From Leguminivora glycinivorella (taxonomy: Eukaryota; Arthropoda; Insecta; Lepidoptera; Tortricidae), in NCBI RefSeq assembly GCF_023078275.1, contig NC_062977.1, forward strand, positions 11,553,118-11,617,117: DNA of 64,000 nt, read 5' to 3'. Within the stretch, counting starts at the first letter, position 1. The number at the start of each line of letters is the position of its first letter. The notes below the pieces were generated by a model. That model had not been told where the DNA came from. It saw only the letters and a program-made list of their open reading frames with translations, and made no database searches. The position numbers were made by a program, and so were the translations under genes. Of the stretch, positions 11,141 through 21,656 are shown piece by piece.

Positions 11141-12743
11141 CCCTTTATTTGGCAGGGCTAAAAAATGTTCAAATTGCTTTATTTGACAAATGTTCTGAAA
11201 TGTAGGGTCAAACATAGGTTAGTAAAAATTACTAAAAAAAATCTAATGTTTTCAGTTTTCATGAAAACCGATGTATATCGTAGTATACAGTGCCAAAGTA
11301 ATGAAGTGTTATGTATGTTCGGTAATGTATATTAGGATAGACAATGCCAAATATGGGTCAGTGGAATTTAAATAAAAAGAAATAAATAAATTCATTTTTT
11401 ATTTCATTTGTATACCAAAAATCAAAACGCAGTATACAAAAACCGAACCATAGGTACATTATTTTGTATGGAAACTCAAAAAGCAATTCCTGGGATTCTT
11501 CCCTTTAACAAAAACAGCCTAACATTTAATGCAAAAAACAGTCGTCAACTTTTGGCAATATTTACAGCACCCCATGTCATTTTCAGTGAAAATGAAATGT
11601 CCAACATGGCAAATCGTCTGCAGGTAAATATTCATACTCATCATCTTTTTCTTCAATAGAAGCTGCATGTTGAAATGGAGCTTTTGACCAGGTGTAACTA
11701 AGGACAAACTTTTTCAGTCTTTTCGGCCTATTGGAAACTGGTGCAATTTGTTTCTTGGCCCTTGTTTTTCTTGTTCCTCGCGTGTTGGGTTTTGACGATG
11801 TTGGCGTTGTAGTAACAGATGGCAGAGATAGTAACGAAGAAATTGATGGGATATTAAAATAGTCGGGTTCTCGGGTGGGCGAAGGACAAATTTCTCGAAT
11901 TATTGGGGTCAAAGGGGCAATTTTCCTCTAGATTGTCTGACTGGTGGTTGTATCCTGTTTCGTTAATTTGCTCGTTATTATTACTACTATCACTCTCATC
12001 ACTGGAGCGAGAGCTACAAAGCAGGTTCAAGCGTTCGTAAGAAGAGTCAAGAGAAGACGTTACAGAGGAAAATTCGGGCGATGAAGATCCTAAGATAGTC
12101 AAGCTCTCTTTCGTCATCAGAATTGTCACTTGTCTCAATAAGGGGCATTTTTAGGAATTAGGGCTAGTATTTTAGCAAATCTTATTTGGACTACATGCTG
12201 TTGAGAAGCAAAAATATCTAATTAAACTAATTCCAAAAATTGCACAAACTTGGCAAAGTATATTACAAAATACATAGAAATAAATCGTATTTCGTAGTGA
12301 AATTGGCAATGTTTATCACAGTAAACACACACTTTTTATAGTAGTTGACCAGATACTTGGCATTGTGTATTGTGATATACAAACAGAATTAAACGGCCAC
12401 CGACGATGCAAAAGCAATCCAATCGGTATACAAATCATAGTACTTAAACACACAAAAATATATCTATCAACCTGCTCGATCTATTTTTTAACTATATACA
12501 CTGTTAAAAACATGAAAAAAAACAGTTAAAACCTTGCGAAGGGGCGGCAGTTTCCGTCGGTCGGCCATTTTGGATAAAACTGACAATTAAAAGTGTTGCC
12601 ACAACTTTGTATTAATTTTTTACCGAATACGTGTAGATTGAGTCAATATTATTTGCTATTAAAAATAATTTAAAGTACTTAATAACTTTTGTAGATTTAT
12701 TTTTTGTCAGTGTATATCCCAATAAACAAAATCAAATAAAGGG
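11141..12743 (-). mobile_element. Deleted piggyBac-like transposon, TTAA-flanked
   Basis: TTAA stands on both sides (11137-11140 and 12744-12747), and the ends are CCCTTTATTTGGC and AAATAAAGGG, the classic piggyBac arrangement: cut-and-paste, TTAA-specific, termini starting CCC. At 1.6 kb it is much shorter than an autonomous element (usually 2.3-3 kb). It keeps the start and perhaps the last Cys-rich codons of a minus-strand transposase (next entry) with the catalytic core deleted. It inserted into a LINE-like repeat at 10950-13010. Confidence 0.88.
11500..12138 (-). pseudogene. piggyBac transposase remnant (N-terminal part plus Cys-rich tail)
   Basis: Two overlapping minus-strand frames (12138-11854 and 11912-11583) read together as an acidic, Ser/Asp-rich N-terminus followed by a basic stretch and the segment YTWSKAPFQ, which is like the region just before the catalytic domain of piggyBac transposases. 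A frameshift near 11880-11900 separates them. Further on, a third frame (about 11600-11519) gives CKYC followed by CIKC and a stop, which resembles half of the C-terminal Cys-rich (cross-braced zinc) domain. The DDD catalytic core is absent. The protein cannot be active. Confidence 0.6.
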
Positions 12744-12747
12744 TTAA

Positions 12748-13010
12748 GCCACTGTACCAACTCGCGTCTTATGCAAATTTTCACTTCCACCCCTGGGGCA
12801 TGTAGCCCTAACGACTCCACTCTGGACGGCCAGCCAAGGCAAGCCAGAGGTAGAGAGTACTGTCCCACCCACCCGCCTTACGGGTAACAGAACTCCCCAG
12901 GAGCACTCGGGTACGTGGGGTCGCTGTTCCCCAACAGCTCGCCACAAGCTGCCCTGCGTTGACTGATTGCACTGGTAAAACCAATGGGCGATGGGGTCGT
13001 CACATCCCTA
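12748..13010 (+). mobile_element. Right part of the LINE-like 3' region split by piggyBac
   Basis: Continues 10950-11140 after removal of the piggyBac element and one TTAA. GC-rich (for example 12790-12960), ending near CATCCCTACG. It has no frame resembling a known protein and no clear poly-A tail. Confidence 0.4.
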
Positions 13011-13046
13011 CGCTATTATTAAAATAGACTCTAACATGTTTGCAAT

Positions 13047-13192
13047 AAAAGAGGTAATATTTGGAATAACTTTATATTTCTATACAAGTACTTGTATAAA
13101 GCAAAAGTTAAACATATATAAAAGAGGTAATATTTAGAATAACTTTATATTTCTATACAAGTACTTGTATAAAGCAAAAGTTAAACATTTTG
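13047..13192 (+). repeat. Tandem duplication of a 73-bp unit
   Basis: AAAAGAGGTAATATTT... begins at 13047 and again at 13120; both units include CTATACAAGTACTTGTATA, itself a palindrome, and GCAAAAGTTAAACAT. The two copies differ at about one position, so the duplication is recent. Confidence 0.85.
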
Positions 13193-14220
13193 CTATCGTT
13201 AATCTATAGTTTTACACCATTTACTACGGGCCAGGCCAGGTATACGTAAGTACCACAGTATGTACAGGTATAAGCAAGAACAACAACAATAGTGGAAAAT
13301 GCGGAACGGATTCAAATACGGAAGATGTCGAGTCACTACTGTTGGGAGGACACCAAGAATACCTACCTAACTGTCCTAATCCGGATATGGCCAGAAATAG
13401 TGTAAAATGCGGAAACTGTTTGAAATTTTTAATTAATAATTAGTACTATGTTTTGGTATGTTTCACTATCTAGTCCTATAACACAGTACGGCAGGGGTTC
13501 CCAAACTATTTTTAAGCACATGCACCTCCTTGCACACACTAGACAGCATCATGAAGACGGATTAGAGATTTAATGTCTGTCTAACACAACAATAGGTACT
13601 AACAAAAAATCTATTGAGCACGCACATCTCTTCCGTATATGGGTAGCAATAGAAACAAGCCACAAGCGCGGCGCTTCCGCACTGACAAATTAATACATCG
13701 GTTTCATTTCAAGTGGATCAATAATAATAGTGCCACTTATGCAAATTCTGTTAGAAAGTTAGCACATGGGTAGACAGGCAATAAATAATATATAATATCG
13801 TGGGAATATTCCAAAAGTATAAGTGTATATTGAGAGAGTTCAGAGTAGTTTCTAGCACTGGCAATTAAGAAAAGAGTAGGTTTATTTATATAGATCGATC
13901 GGTTTGTTTTATAACGATAAGGAGTAATTAAAAGTTCTGAGATAATGAAGTTGCGTCCTTCGTGTTGTGGTGTGTATGTTCCTGATTTGACCACCGCTCT
14001 GGCTGAGAGTATTAATATTGACCCTGCCTAGGAAGCTGCTGTTTCTGATTTCCTTTGAGAACTAAGAACTAAGAACATTATTTGTTTTCAAATATGGGCG
14101 CAGATAATTGTTCCTGAATTCCGGGCTCATGGGTGTTTAACTGTTTAGTAGATACCGTATCTAAGAACATGTGCATACGAGTATACGAGTATGTAGGTAC
14201 AATCAGCATCAGCCATCAAT
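13193..14220. other. Intergenic, nothing recognised
   Basis: No exon with a recognisable product, no transposon end and no RNA gene is seen. Short open frames (for example 13737-13994 minus) lack any family motif. Confidence 0.4.
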
Positions 14221-15955
14221 GATAGCGGATAAAAGTTTTATCCGCTATCATTATCGTTTACCTATGTTGCACGAAACCCGAGTTCCTCTAGGAATAGCCC
14301 GAGTTCAGCATCAGCTCTACCTTGGTTACTGCTCACTCAAGTACTCATCAATACAAGTCCGATGACAAAACAGCGTTTGCATATGTTGCACGAAACCCAA
14401 GTTCCCTTAGGAATAGCCAGGGTTCAGCATCAGCTCTCTACCTTGGTTACTGCTCACTCAGGTACTCATCAATACAAATCCGATGACGAAAACAGCGTTT
14501 GCCTATGTTGCACGAAACCCGAGTTCCCCTAGGAATAGCCAGGGTTCAGCATCAGCTCTGCCCTGGTTACTGCTCACTCAAGTACTCACCAAAACAAGTC
14601 CGATGACGAAAACAGCGCTTGCCTATGTTACACCAAACCCGCGTTCCCCTGGGAAAAGCCACAGGGTTCAGCATCAGCTCTACCTTGGTTACTGCTCACT
14701 CAAGTACTCATCAAGACAAGTCCGATGACGAAAACAGCGTTTGCCTATGTTGCACGAAACCCGAGTTCCCTTAGGAATAGCCAGGGTTCAGCATCAGCTC
14801 TACCTTGGTTACTGCTTACTCAAGTACTCATCAATACAAGTCCGATGACGAAAACAGCGTTTGCCTATGTTGCACGAAACCCGAGTTCCCTTAGGAATAG
14901 CCAGGGTTCAGCATCAGCTCTACCTTGGTTACTGCTCACACAAGTACTCATCAAGACAAGTCCGATGACGAAAACAGCGCTTGCCTATGTTACTCCAAAC
15001 CCGCGTTCCCCTGGGAAAAGCCAGGGTTCAGCATCAGCTCTACCTTGGTTACTGCTCACACAAGTACTCATCAAGACAAGTCCGATGACGAAAACAGCGC
15101 TTGCCTATGTTACTCCAAACCCGCGTTCCCCTGGGAAAAGCCAGGGTTCAGCATCAGCTCTACCTTGGTTACTGCTCACTCAAGTACTCATCAAGACAAG
15201 TCCGATGACGAAAACAGCGTTTGCCTATGTTGCACGAAACCCGAGTTCCCTTAGGAATAGCCAGGGTTCAGCATCAGCTCTACCTTGGTTACTGCTCACT
15301 CAAGTACTCATCAATACAAATCCGATGACGAAAACAGCGTTTGCCTATGTTGCACGAAACCCGAGTTCCCCTAGGAATAGCCAGGGTTCAGCATCAGCTC
15401 TGCCCTGGTTACTCCTCACTCAAGTACTCACCAATACGAGTCCGATAACGAAAACAGCGCTTGCCTATGTTACTCCAAACCCGCGTTCCCCTAGGAATAG
15501 CCAGGGTTCAGGATCAGCTCTACCTTGGTTACTGCTCACACAAGTACTCATCAAGACAAGTCCGATGACGAAAACAGCGCTTGCCTATGTTACTCCAAAC
15601 CCGCGTTCCCCTGGGAAAAGCCAGGGTTCAGCATCAGCTCTACCTTGGTTACTGCTCACTCAAGTACTCATCAATACAAGTCCATGACGAAAACAGCGTT
15701 TGCCTATGTTGCACGAAACCCGAGTTCCCCTAGAAATAGCCAGGGTTCAGCATCAGCTCTACCTTGGTTACTGCTCACTCAAGTACTCATCAAAACAAGT
15801 CCGATGACGAAAACAGCGCTTGCCTATGTTAAACCAAACCCGCGTTCCCCTGGGAAAAGCCAGGGTTCAGCATCAGCTCTATCTTAGAAACTGCTCACCC
15901 AATTAACTCATCAAGGCGAGTTGGATGACGAAAACGGCTTATTTTTATGTTGGCA
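14221..15955 (+). repeat. Satellite-like array, 120-bp unit, about 14 copies
   Basis: A unit of about 120 bp (GCCTATGTTGCACGAAACCC ... CTCACTCAAGTACTCATC ... CCGATGACGAAAACAGCG) repeats from about 14250 to 15955, the last unit decaying. Two variants exist: type A has TTGCACGAAACCCGAGTTCC and AGGAATAGCC, type B has TTACTCCAAACCCGCGTTCC and GGGAAAAGCC. Order read by eye is A A A B A A B B A A B B A B. Because 120 is a multiple of three, two frames stay open for long distances (320 codons at 14725-15687), but single-base indels near 14345, 14660 and 15683 break the frames elsewhere, so a protein gene is unlikely. A perfect hairpin GATAGCGGATAAAA/TTTTATCCGCTATC (14221-14249) marks the left edge. 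Confidence 0.9.
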
Positions 15956-15999
15956 ATTAACGTTTTCAATGTGTAATGATAATGGTTAATTGTATTGAT

Positions 16000-16210
16000 T
16001 TTCGGCCAACACTGTATATTTACATGCATACATACATATTTACATATTTATATATTTATATTCATACATACATACCTACATACATTCATACATACCTACA
16101 TACATTCATACGTACGAACATACATACTGATCTATGGGCGACGATGATCATTTACCATCAGGCGATCCATCAGTCCCTTGTCTCCCAGTTCATTAAAAAT
16201 AATTTCTAGC
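16000..16210 (+). mobile_element. Microsatellite plus conserved tail like a Lep1/MINE-1 Helitron
   Basis: A (CATACATA/TATTTACATA)n tract at 16018-16130 is followed by GGGCGACGATGATCATTTACC and ATCAGGCGATCCATCAG. A microsatellite beside a conserved CATCAGG-type tail is how the lepidopteran microsatellite-associated repeats (MINE-1/Lep1, later seen as Helitron-like) look. The match is from memory and only partial. Confidence 0.4.
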
Positions 16211-16735
16211 CGTGTTCTACTTCTATCCAACAAATACATGTTTCGTTGCAAAATTAAAAATGGGGCGCATAGTGCGGAGTGGCAACAGCGCATTTTCCTT
16301 CCTGTTCTTACACTAGCTTAGATTCATAATCCTGTCTCTTTCACGCAAGGCTCGACTACGCTTCAACAAAAGGGAAAGCCTTATAAATAGCGCTTAAAAT
16401 AAGGGTAACCCTTATTAAAGGCTTACAAGCCGTATCGGATAGCGGTAAGCCAATGCACAGGGCTAGCTTTATTATTTTGCTAAGTTTTTTGTAAGGGCTA
16501 GTCAAATGAATGGGCTTGCAGTTCGAAAGGGAGAGTCTCTCGATTGGGTCGTCCTTACGTTAGGGATTCCCAATGAAAGGCTTGTAGCGCGGAATGGGTT
16601 GTCCGGTCCCTGGATAAAACAACGCATCAAAACAAAAGTAGGTACCTATCTTACAGCCTGAATAACTTTTGTAAATAAAATACGGTCAGAAACATGAAGG
16701 TATAATTCAATGGTCAGAAATTTCAAACCTTAATT
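16211..16735. other. Unidentified, moderately GC-rich intergenic sequence
   Basis: Contains several scattered inverted words (AAGGGTAACCC, AAGGCTTACAAGCC, AAGCCAATGC) but no clear ends or gene. It may be an old transposon. Confidence 0.3.
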
Positions 16736-16842
16736 GTGTCGCTTAACTTCAAACTGGGGTAAATCCATTCTGCTATAAGGTTGATTATCTTTTCAGATCA
16801 TAATTTTTTTTTTATTTACCCAAGTTTGAAGTTAAGCGACAC
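16736..16842. mobile_element. MITE, GTGTCGCTTAACTTC termini (short copy)
   Basis: GTGTCGCTTAACTTCAAAC at the left and GTTTGAAGTTAAGCGACAC at the right are perfect inverted repeats. AATT lies on both sides, a possible 4-bp target duplication. The second copy (42915-43188) has the same core with an extra hairpin inserted. Confidence 0.85.
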
Positions 16843-17890
16843 AATTATTTTTTAACCGCCGCCCAAATCTCAAGGAAGGTGGTCCTCATTTCTCAATTAG
16901 TCTGTTTTTTTCCTCGATATCTCCGTCGTTACTGGACCGATTTTGAAAAAACAATTTTAATGGATGTGTAGGTACAGATTGGTCTCATTTTTATCAGAGT
17001 TCTGATGATGGGATCCTGGAGAAATCGAGGGAACTCCTCAAATCTTAAAGGCATACATAATATACATACTGATTTTTGTGTTTTTATAAGAATATCATGC
17101 TTACGTTCAGAACAGTGACATTTGGTGCAGTGGAACTGCTGCTGATGATCAGAAAACGGAACTCCTCAAATCTGAATTTTTATAAGAAGCATGCACTTAC
17201 GTCCAGAACAGTGACATTTAAGTAGGTATTAATTAACCGCCGCCCAAAATCTCAAGGAAGGAAGGTGGTTCTCAATTCGTCTGTACCTATGTTTTTTTTT
17301 TTATGTTTGTTCCACGATATCTCCGTCGTTACTGGACCGATTTTGAAATATTTTTTTTTTATATGCATAACAGATTGGTCTCATTTTTATCAGAACCCAG
17401 TTCTGATGATGGGATCCTGGAGAAATCGAGGGAACTCCTCAAATCTAAAACGCATACATATGGTGATTTTTGTGTTTTTATAAGAACAGCATGCATTTAC
17501 GTACGGAACAGTGACAATTTGTGCAGTGGAACTGCTGATGATGGTCAGAACGGAACTCCTCAAATCTGTACGGCACACTTATAATGACTTTGGTATTTTT
17601 ATAAGAACAGCTCGCGTTTACGTTCAGAGCAGTGACATTTGGTGCAGTGGAACTTCTGATGATGGTCAGAACGGAACTCCTCAAATCTGAACGGCACACT
17701 TATAGTGACTTTGGTATTTTTATAAGAACAGCATGCACTTACGTCCAGAATAGTGACATTTGGTGCAGTGGAACTTCAGGTGAAGATCAGAACGGAACTC
17801 CTCAAATCTGAATGGCACACTTATAGTGACTTTCGTATTTTATAATAACAGCATGCATTTAAGTTCAGAACAGTGACATACACTATGTAA
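16843..17890 (+). repeat. AACCGCCGCCC repeat with ~120-bp internal tandem units
   Basis: Two starts of the family (TTTTTAACCGCCGCCC at about 16850 and again at 17233) lead into a stretch where a unit of about 120 bp repeats: GGAACTCCTCAAATCTG, a GGCACACTTATAGTGAC block, TTTTTATAAGAACAGCATGC, ACGT(C/A)CAGAACAGTGAC, GGTGCAGTGGAACT. Units start near 17031, 17159, 17430, 17549, 17670 and 17790. It is a diverged relative of the TTTTTAACCGAC repeat. Short frames on the minus strand here echo the tandem unit and are not genes. Confidence 0.7.
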
Positions 17891-18639
17891 CATAATTGCC
17901 GAAGATAAATCCTACGGCTTATACATTACTTTCTATAGCACCTTTAATTTTCATGGTGTTTATTTTAAAAAAGGAAGTGGTATTCGTAACCGCTATTCGA
18001 TACCGGTTATGCTCTTAAATGGATCACCAGCATTAATGTTACATCCTGTATATTTGTTAGGAGATTTGTTTTCTTTGTTATGCTTACATATTGAGTTTTC
18101 AAGCCAAATTCTGTCAAGCTCGATTTCTCATATGTAATCGGATATCGGATTCATGAGGAATTGAGGAAACTCCTCAAACCTTAACGGTATATTTGTGTTT
18201 CCATCAAATAATCAAAGATTTATATTAAAAGCAGTTTTAAAAATTACCTACACATTTCTACATAATCCAACATTCGCAAGTACCTTTCACCAGAACCCCA
18301 AAAGCGGCGGTTTTTTTTCTTAAAAAAATAATGTTTAGCAGTTACAGAATGGTAGTTTCTTCTGGAGCGAAAACAAGAATTTTACAGCTATAGGCTTAAG
18401 ACACTGACAGCACCCAATGGCCTTGACGCTAGCGTACACTGTCTAATCGTATGGGAGTAAGTGAGAGCGCGATCTCACTAAAAGAGGGCGGTTAGGTACG
18501 AAAAGTGCGGAAAAATATTAAAATAAAATAGAAAGATGCATTATTGTGTAAAATGTTTCGTTAGTGTTTTAGATATGTATATTTTTGTTATTGTAATTTT
18601 AATTAAAGACAACTAAGTGAATAATTGAACATGTTAAAT
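17891..18639. other. Intergenic, nothing firmly recognised
   Basis: No gene or element end was identified. The stretch up to about 18300 may be the decayed tail of the preceding repeat (a GAGGAAACTCCTCAAACC block recurs at 18165). Confidence 0.35.
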
Positions 18640-19638
18640 GGACGGTGTTATGGAATAGCGAACTAAGCGCCAAAATCCGAAAAAAAAGTTATGAATGCAG
18701 TTCGGATATAAATGTGATAATCTATAGTATTGACTATTTCTTTGTTGAAAAATCATGCTTACATCCTTATTTTAAGAGGTAGAATCAAGCGACACGTTAA
18801 AATTTGTATGGCCCTATGCACTAAGTCGTTACGTAAAAACGAATTGAACGCCAAATTTACTTTTACAAATTATAATAAGCATATATTCTAAATCGCAAAA
18901 TCGAGTTAAACGCCATAAAGATGTTGTTAATTCGTTTTGGTTTAAAGTTTTGAATATTTATAAACGCAATATCGATTTAACCGCCCTATGGTGTCGTTTA
19001 ATTCGTTGTTACATATTTGAAATTGCAGGATATTTCGCTTAATGAGAACTAAGTATCAAGCGGTTTTGTTATATCATAATATCTTATGTGTGTAATCCTG
19101 GATAGTACTAATAAATTATTATTAGTTACAACGCCAATTTTGCCATTTATGCTGATTTTTTTTGACATTTATTGAAAAAAGTTGATTGCAGAACAAAACT
19201 AAATTGTTAGACGGTTTAGTCCTAATCATTGTGGAGGAAAACATTGTTGTTGATTTATTTACAATATAACTATTTACTCAAATATATGGAAGCTTATTTT
19301 ATTCCAGTATTCACTATACCTCTAACAATTTGCATTAAAGAATCAAGCGACAAAATATGTCTCATAGTACGCTACGGCGAAATAAATTAACCTCATCGCA
19401 GTATTAGTTCAATAAAGAATCAAGCGGAAAAACGTTAATAACTTCGAAACTTGAATAGGTATGGTGTTATTTTTTTTATTTATTTAAATTATGAACAGTT
19501 TTATAGGTTCAATGTCAATATTAACTTTTTTGCTTTATAAATGAACTTACAATAACTGATTCAAATTTCAAATCTTTCTAGCTCATTTTCTCGATTTCAA
19601 CTAACTGTCGCTTGATCGCTTATTCCATAACACTGTCC
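18640..19638. mobile_element. 999-bp element with 22-bp inverted ends and recurrent AAGCG motifs
   Basis: GGACGGTGTTATGGAATAGC at the left is mirrored at 19617-19638 by GCTTATTCCATAACACTGTCC with a few mismatches. AAAT flanks both sides (18636-18639, 19639-19642), a plausible 4-bp target duplication. No open reading frame of note. A short motif like AATCAAGCG(A/G) or AA(G/C)CGCC recurs at roughly 18668, 18785, 18845, 18907, 18978, 19055, 19343, 19415 and 19611. Superfamily unknown. Confidence 0.75.
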
Positions 19639-19770
19639 AAATGACGAACTCGAGACCAATCTTTGCAATTTTTTTCTATCGAGCCGATTTCATTAAATCG
19701 TGTATCGAGTACGGCTATGTTCTTTGAAATATAATTAATAATAACATATAATTTACTTGCCTTACTAAGT

Positions 19771-20480
19771 GCGTTTTCACATTATCCGATGCGATATCGG
19801 ATGTCGGACCGAGATCCCATACATTACAGGCGCCATCTTGTGGCCGCTGTACACATATGGCCAACGGTTCCACCAACCCCCTTGGCCAAGCGTGTAGAGG
19901 GCTACTTGGCCGTAAGTTGGCAGTTGGCGCTTGCGCTTGCCGGCCAACCGATTGGTGTCGGTTTTTTGTCCACACATCAAAGGATCTTGGCGCCAATGGC
20001 CAACTGCGTTTACACGTTGGCGCTTCATTCAGCCGTCAGAGAGGACAGTAGTGAAATATTTACGAAAATAATAAGTTTATCTATGCCAATAATAGTGTAG
20101 ATTTTAGGAAATAAAATAACCTTGCAAATGTTTAATGTATTTCCTAAAAAAGATAGATGTTCTTATCAGAATATTCAAAAAATTGTTAATATTTCAAATA
20201 ATTTAATTTTACTACGGGGTTATTATTTTTTAATCAAATTTTTCTGACAACGTCTATGACCTAGAATTTCCTAGACTTTTCCATTCCACGTCCATCTTTC
20301 ATGAAGAGCCAATGCCAAGTGATTGGTTCGCCAATGTGTAAACAGCGGATCTTATCTTGGCCAAGGGGTTTCACAAAGGGTTGGTGGAACCGTTGGCCAT
20401 ATCATATGTGTACAGCGGCCATTGGATTTTTTCTATTGAAATCCTTCCGACATCCGATATCGGATCGGATAATGTGAAAA
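19771..20480. mobile_element. MITE of the GTTTTCACATTAT family split by a later insertion
   Basis: GCGTTTTCACATTATCCG at 19771 and GGATCGGATAATGTGAAAA ending at 20480 are the family ends. Comparison with uninterrupted copies (2209-2336, 9729-9866) shows the sequence jumps from CGCCATCTTG to TTGGATTTTTTC across 581 inserted bases (19841-20421). Confidence 0.85.
19841..20421. mobile_element. Harbinger-like non-autonomous element, copy A (581 bp)
   Basis: Ends TGGCCGCTGTACACATATGG and its mirror ATGTGTACAGCGGCCA; the ~40-bp termini also share GTTCCACCAACCC/GGTTGGTGGAAC. TTG lies on both sides (19838-19840, 20422-20424), confirmed as a 3-bp target duplication by the intact host MITE. Copy B is at 24157. 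A 3-bp duplication is typical of PIF/Harbinger; no transposase is present, so the superfamily is inferred. Open frames on both strands are shadows of the long inverted repeats. Confidence 0.85.
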
Positions 20481-21656
20481 ATAGTTTGTCTTAAAAAACT
20501 GCGCAAGTAACATCAATTTTACGCAATTGGGTGTTGTCATTGGGTGTTGTTAGTTAATTTGCGTGAATTCTCAATTCTCGGATACTACTAAGTACTAAGT
20601 ACTAAGGCCTAATTACGGTGAAAATGAAATGCGGTAAAACCTAGTGGGTAAAACTCTCTGCAACGTGATAAAGCATCTAGTTCACTAGTTCCTGTCGAGA
20701 ACTACGTCGTGTCACTGTCATCAATTTGGTAATTTGCGCTGACCCCGAGCTCCGAGATCTAAGGGCCCCTGGCAGAAAAATACTTCCGTATTTTATCCAC
20801 TTTAATGAACTTTAATCTACCTATTTAGTTTTACCACAGAGAGAGAGAGAGAGAGAGGAGAGAGTAATACTCCCTAGTAATTATATGCCTACTTGAAAAA
20901 TAAATATTTCATTTTCATTTTTTACTTTACAACCAATCGATGCTATTAGATTAATTGACTAACTACCAAGGACAATATATACCGGGACTGAAAAAGCCCA
21001 TACAAAAAAGTGTACCCCTGAAATGTATGGGCCTTTTAGGGATAAAACTAGCGGGCGCTGTTTTGCAGCCTGCAAGTGGCAAAAATCATATTTTTCTCAA
21101 ATATTTTTGCGTGTTTTTATTTTTTATAAGAACAAATTACTTACATAATTTCTTTATTTTAATATAATGATGTCACGTTAATTATTAATACACATTTTGA
21201 AAAAAAGAAATTTGTAGGCATTTTCAGTGTAGTTATGATAGTACCTACATAATAGGTGGCGCTAAAAAATTGAGTTAGACCGACCCTCTTACGACGGAGG
21301 CACTCGCCGCCGATGCGCGGACGACGAAATTAGCGACCGAATATTTTGCGTTTACTAACGCGAAAGAAAAACGCACGAAAATTCGCGTTTTCCGGTACCC
21401 AAGGCTAAGCTAGATCGATTTTTCACCCCCGAAAACCCCCACAACAAATTTCAGCGAAATCGTTAGAGTGGCTTCCGAGATCGTCGGTATATGTATGTAT
21501 ACAAGAATTGCTCGTTTAGGGCCACTTGCACCACCCGCTTAACTCAAGGTTAGTGGGCTGTCAACTGTCAAATTCCATGTAAAATGGTGGGTTAAGCGAT
21601 CTTGTGACCCTTAAAGGTAACTATAAGATAAGATAAATATAACGCTGGTTCACACA
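20481..21656. other. Intergenic with a (GA)n tract and MITE pieces
   Basis: A GA microsatellite occupies about 20839-20866. 21527-21606 resembles one arm of the CACTTGCACCA MITE (see 23924-24153). 21110-21270 is related, inverted, to 26740-26900 (shared CTACAAATTT and ACACTGA words). No gene. Confidence 0.45.

Noticed and set aside
14725..15687. 320-codon open frame taken as a repeat-protein gene
   Set aside because: It lies wholly in the 120-bp satellite, a second frame is open too, and indels break the frame in neighbouring units. The openness follows from a unit length divisible by three.
14250..15955. CRISPR-like array
   Set aside because: Units are contiguous 120-bp repeats without unique spacers, in a eukaryotic genome.
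19715..20100. Open frames on both strands (and their twins at 24130-24427) as conserved proteins
   Set aside because: Both sites are copies of one non-autonomous transposon; the similarity is due to transposition, not protein conservation.
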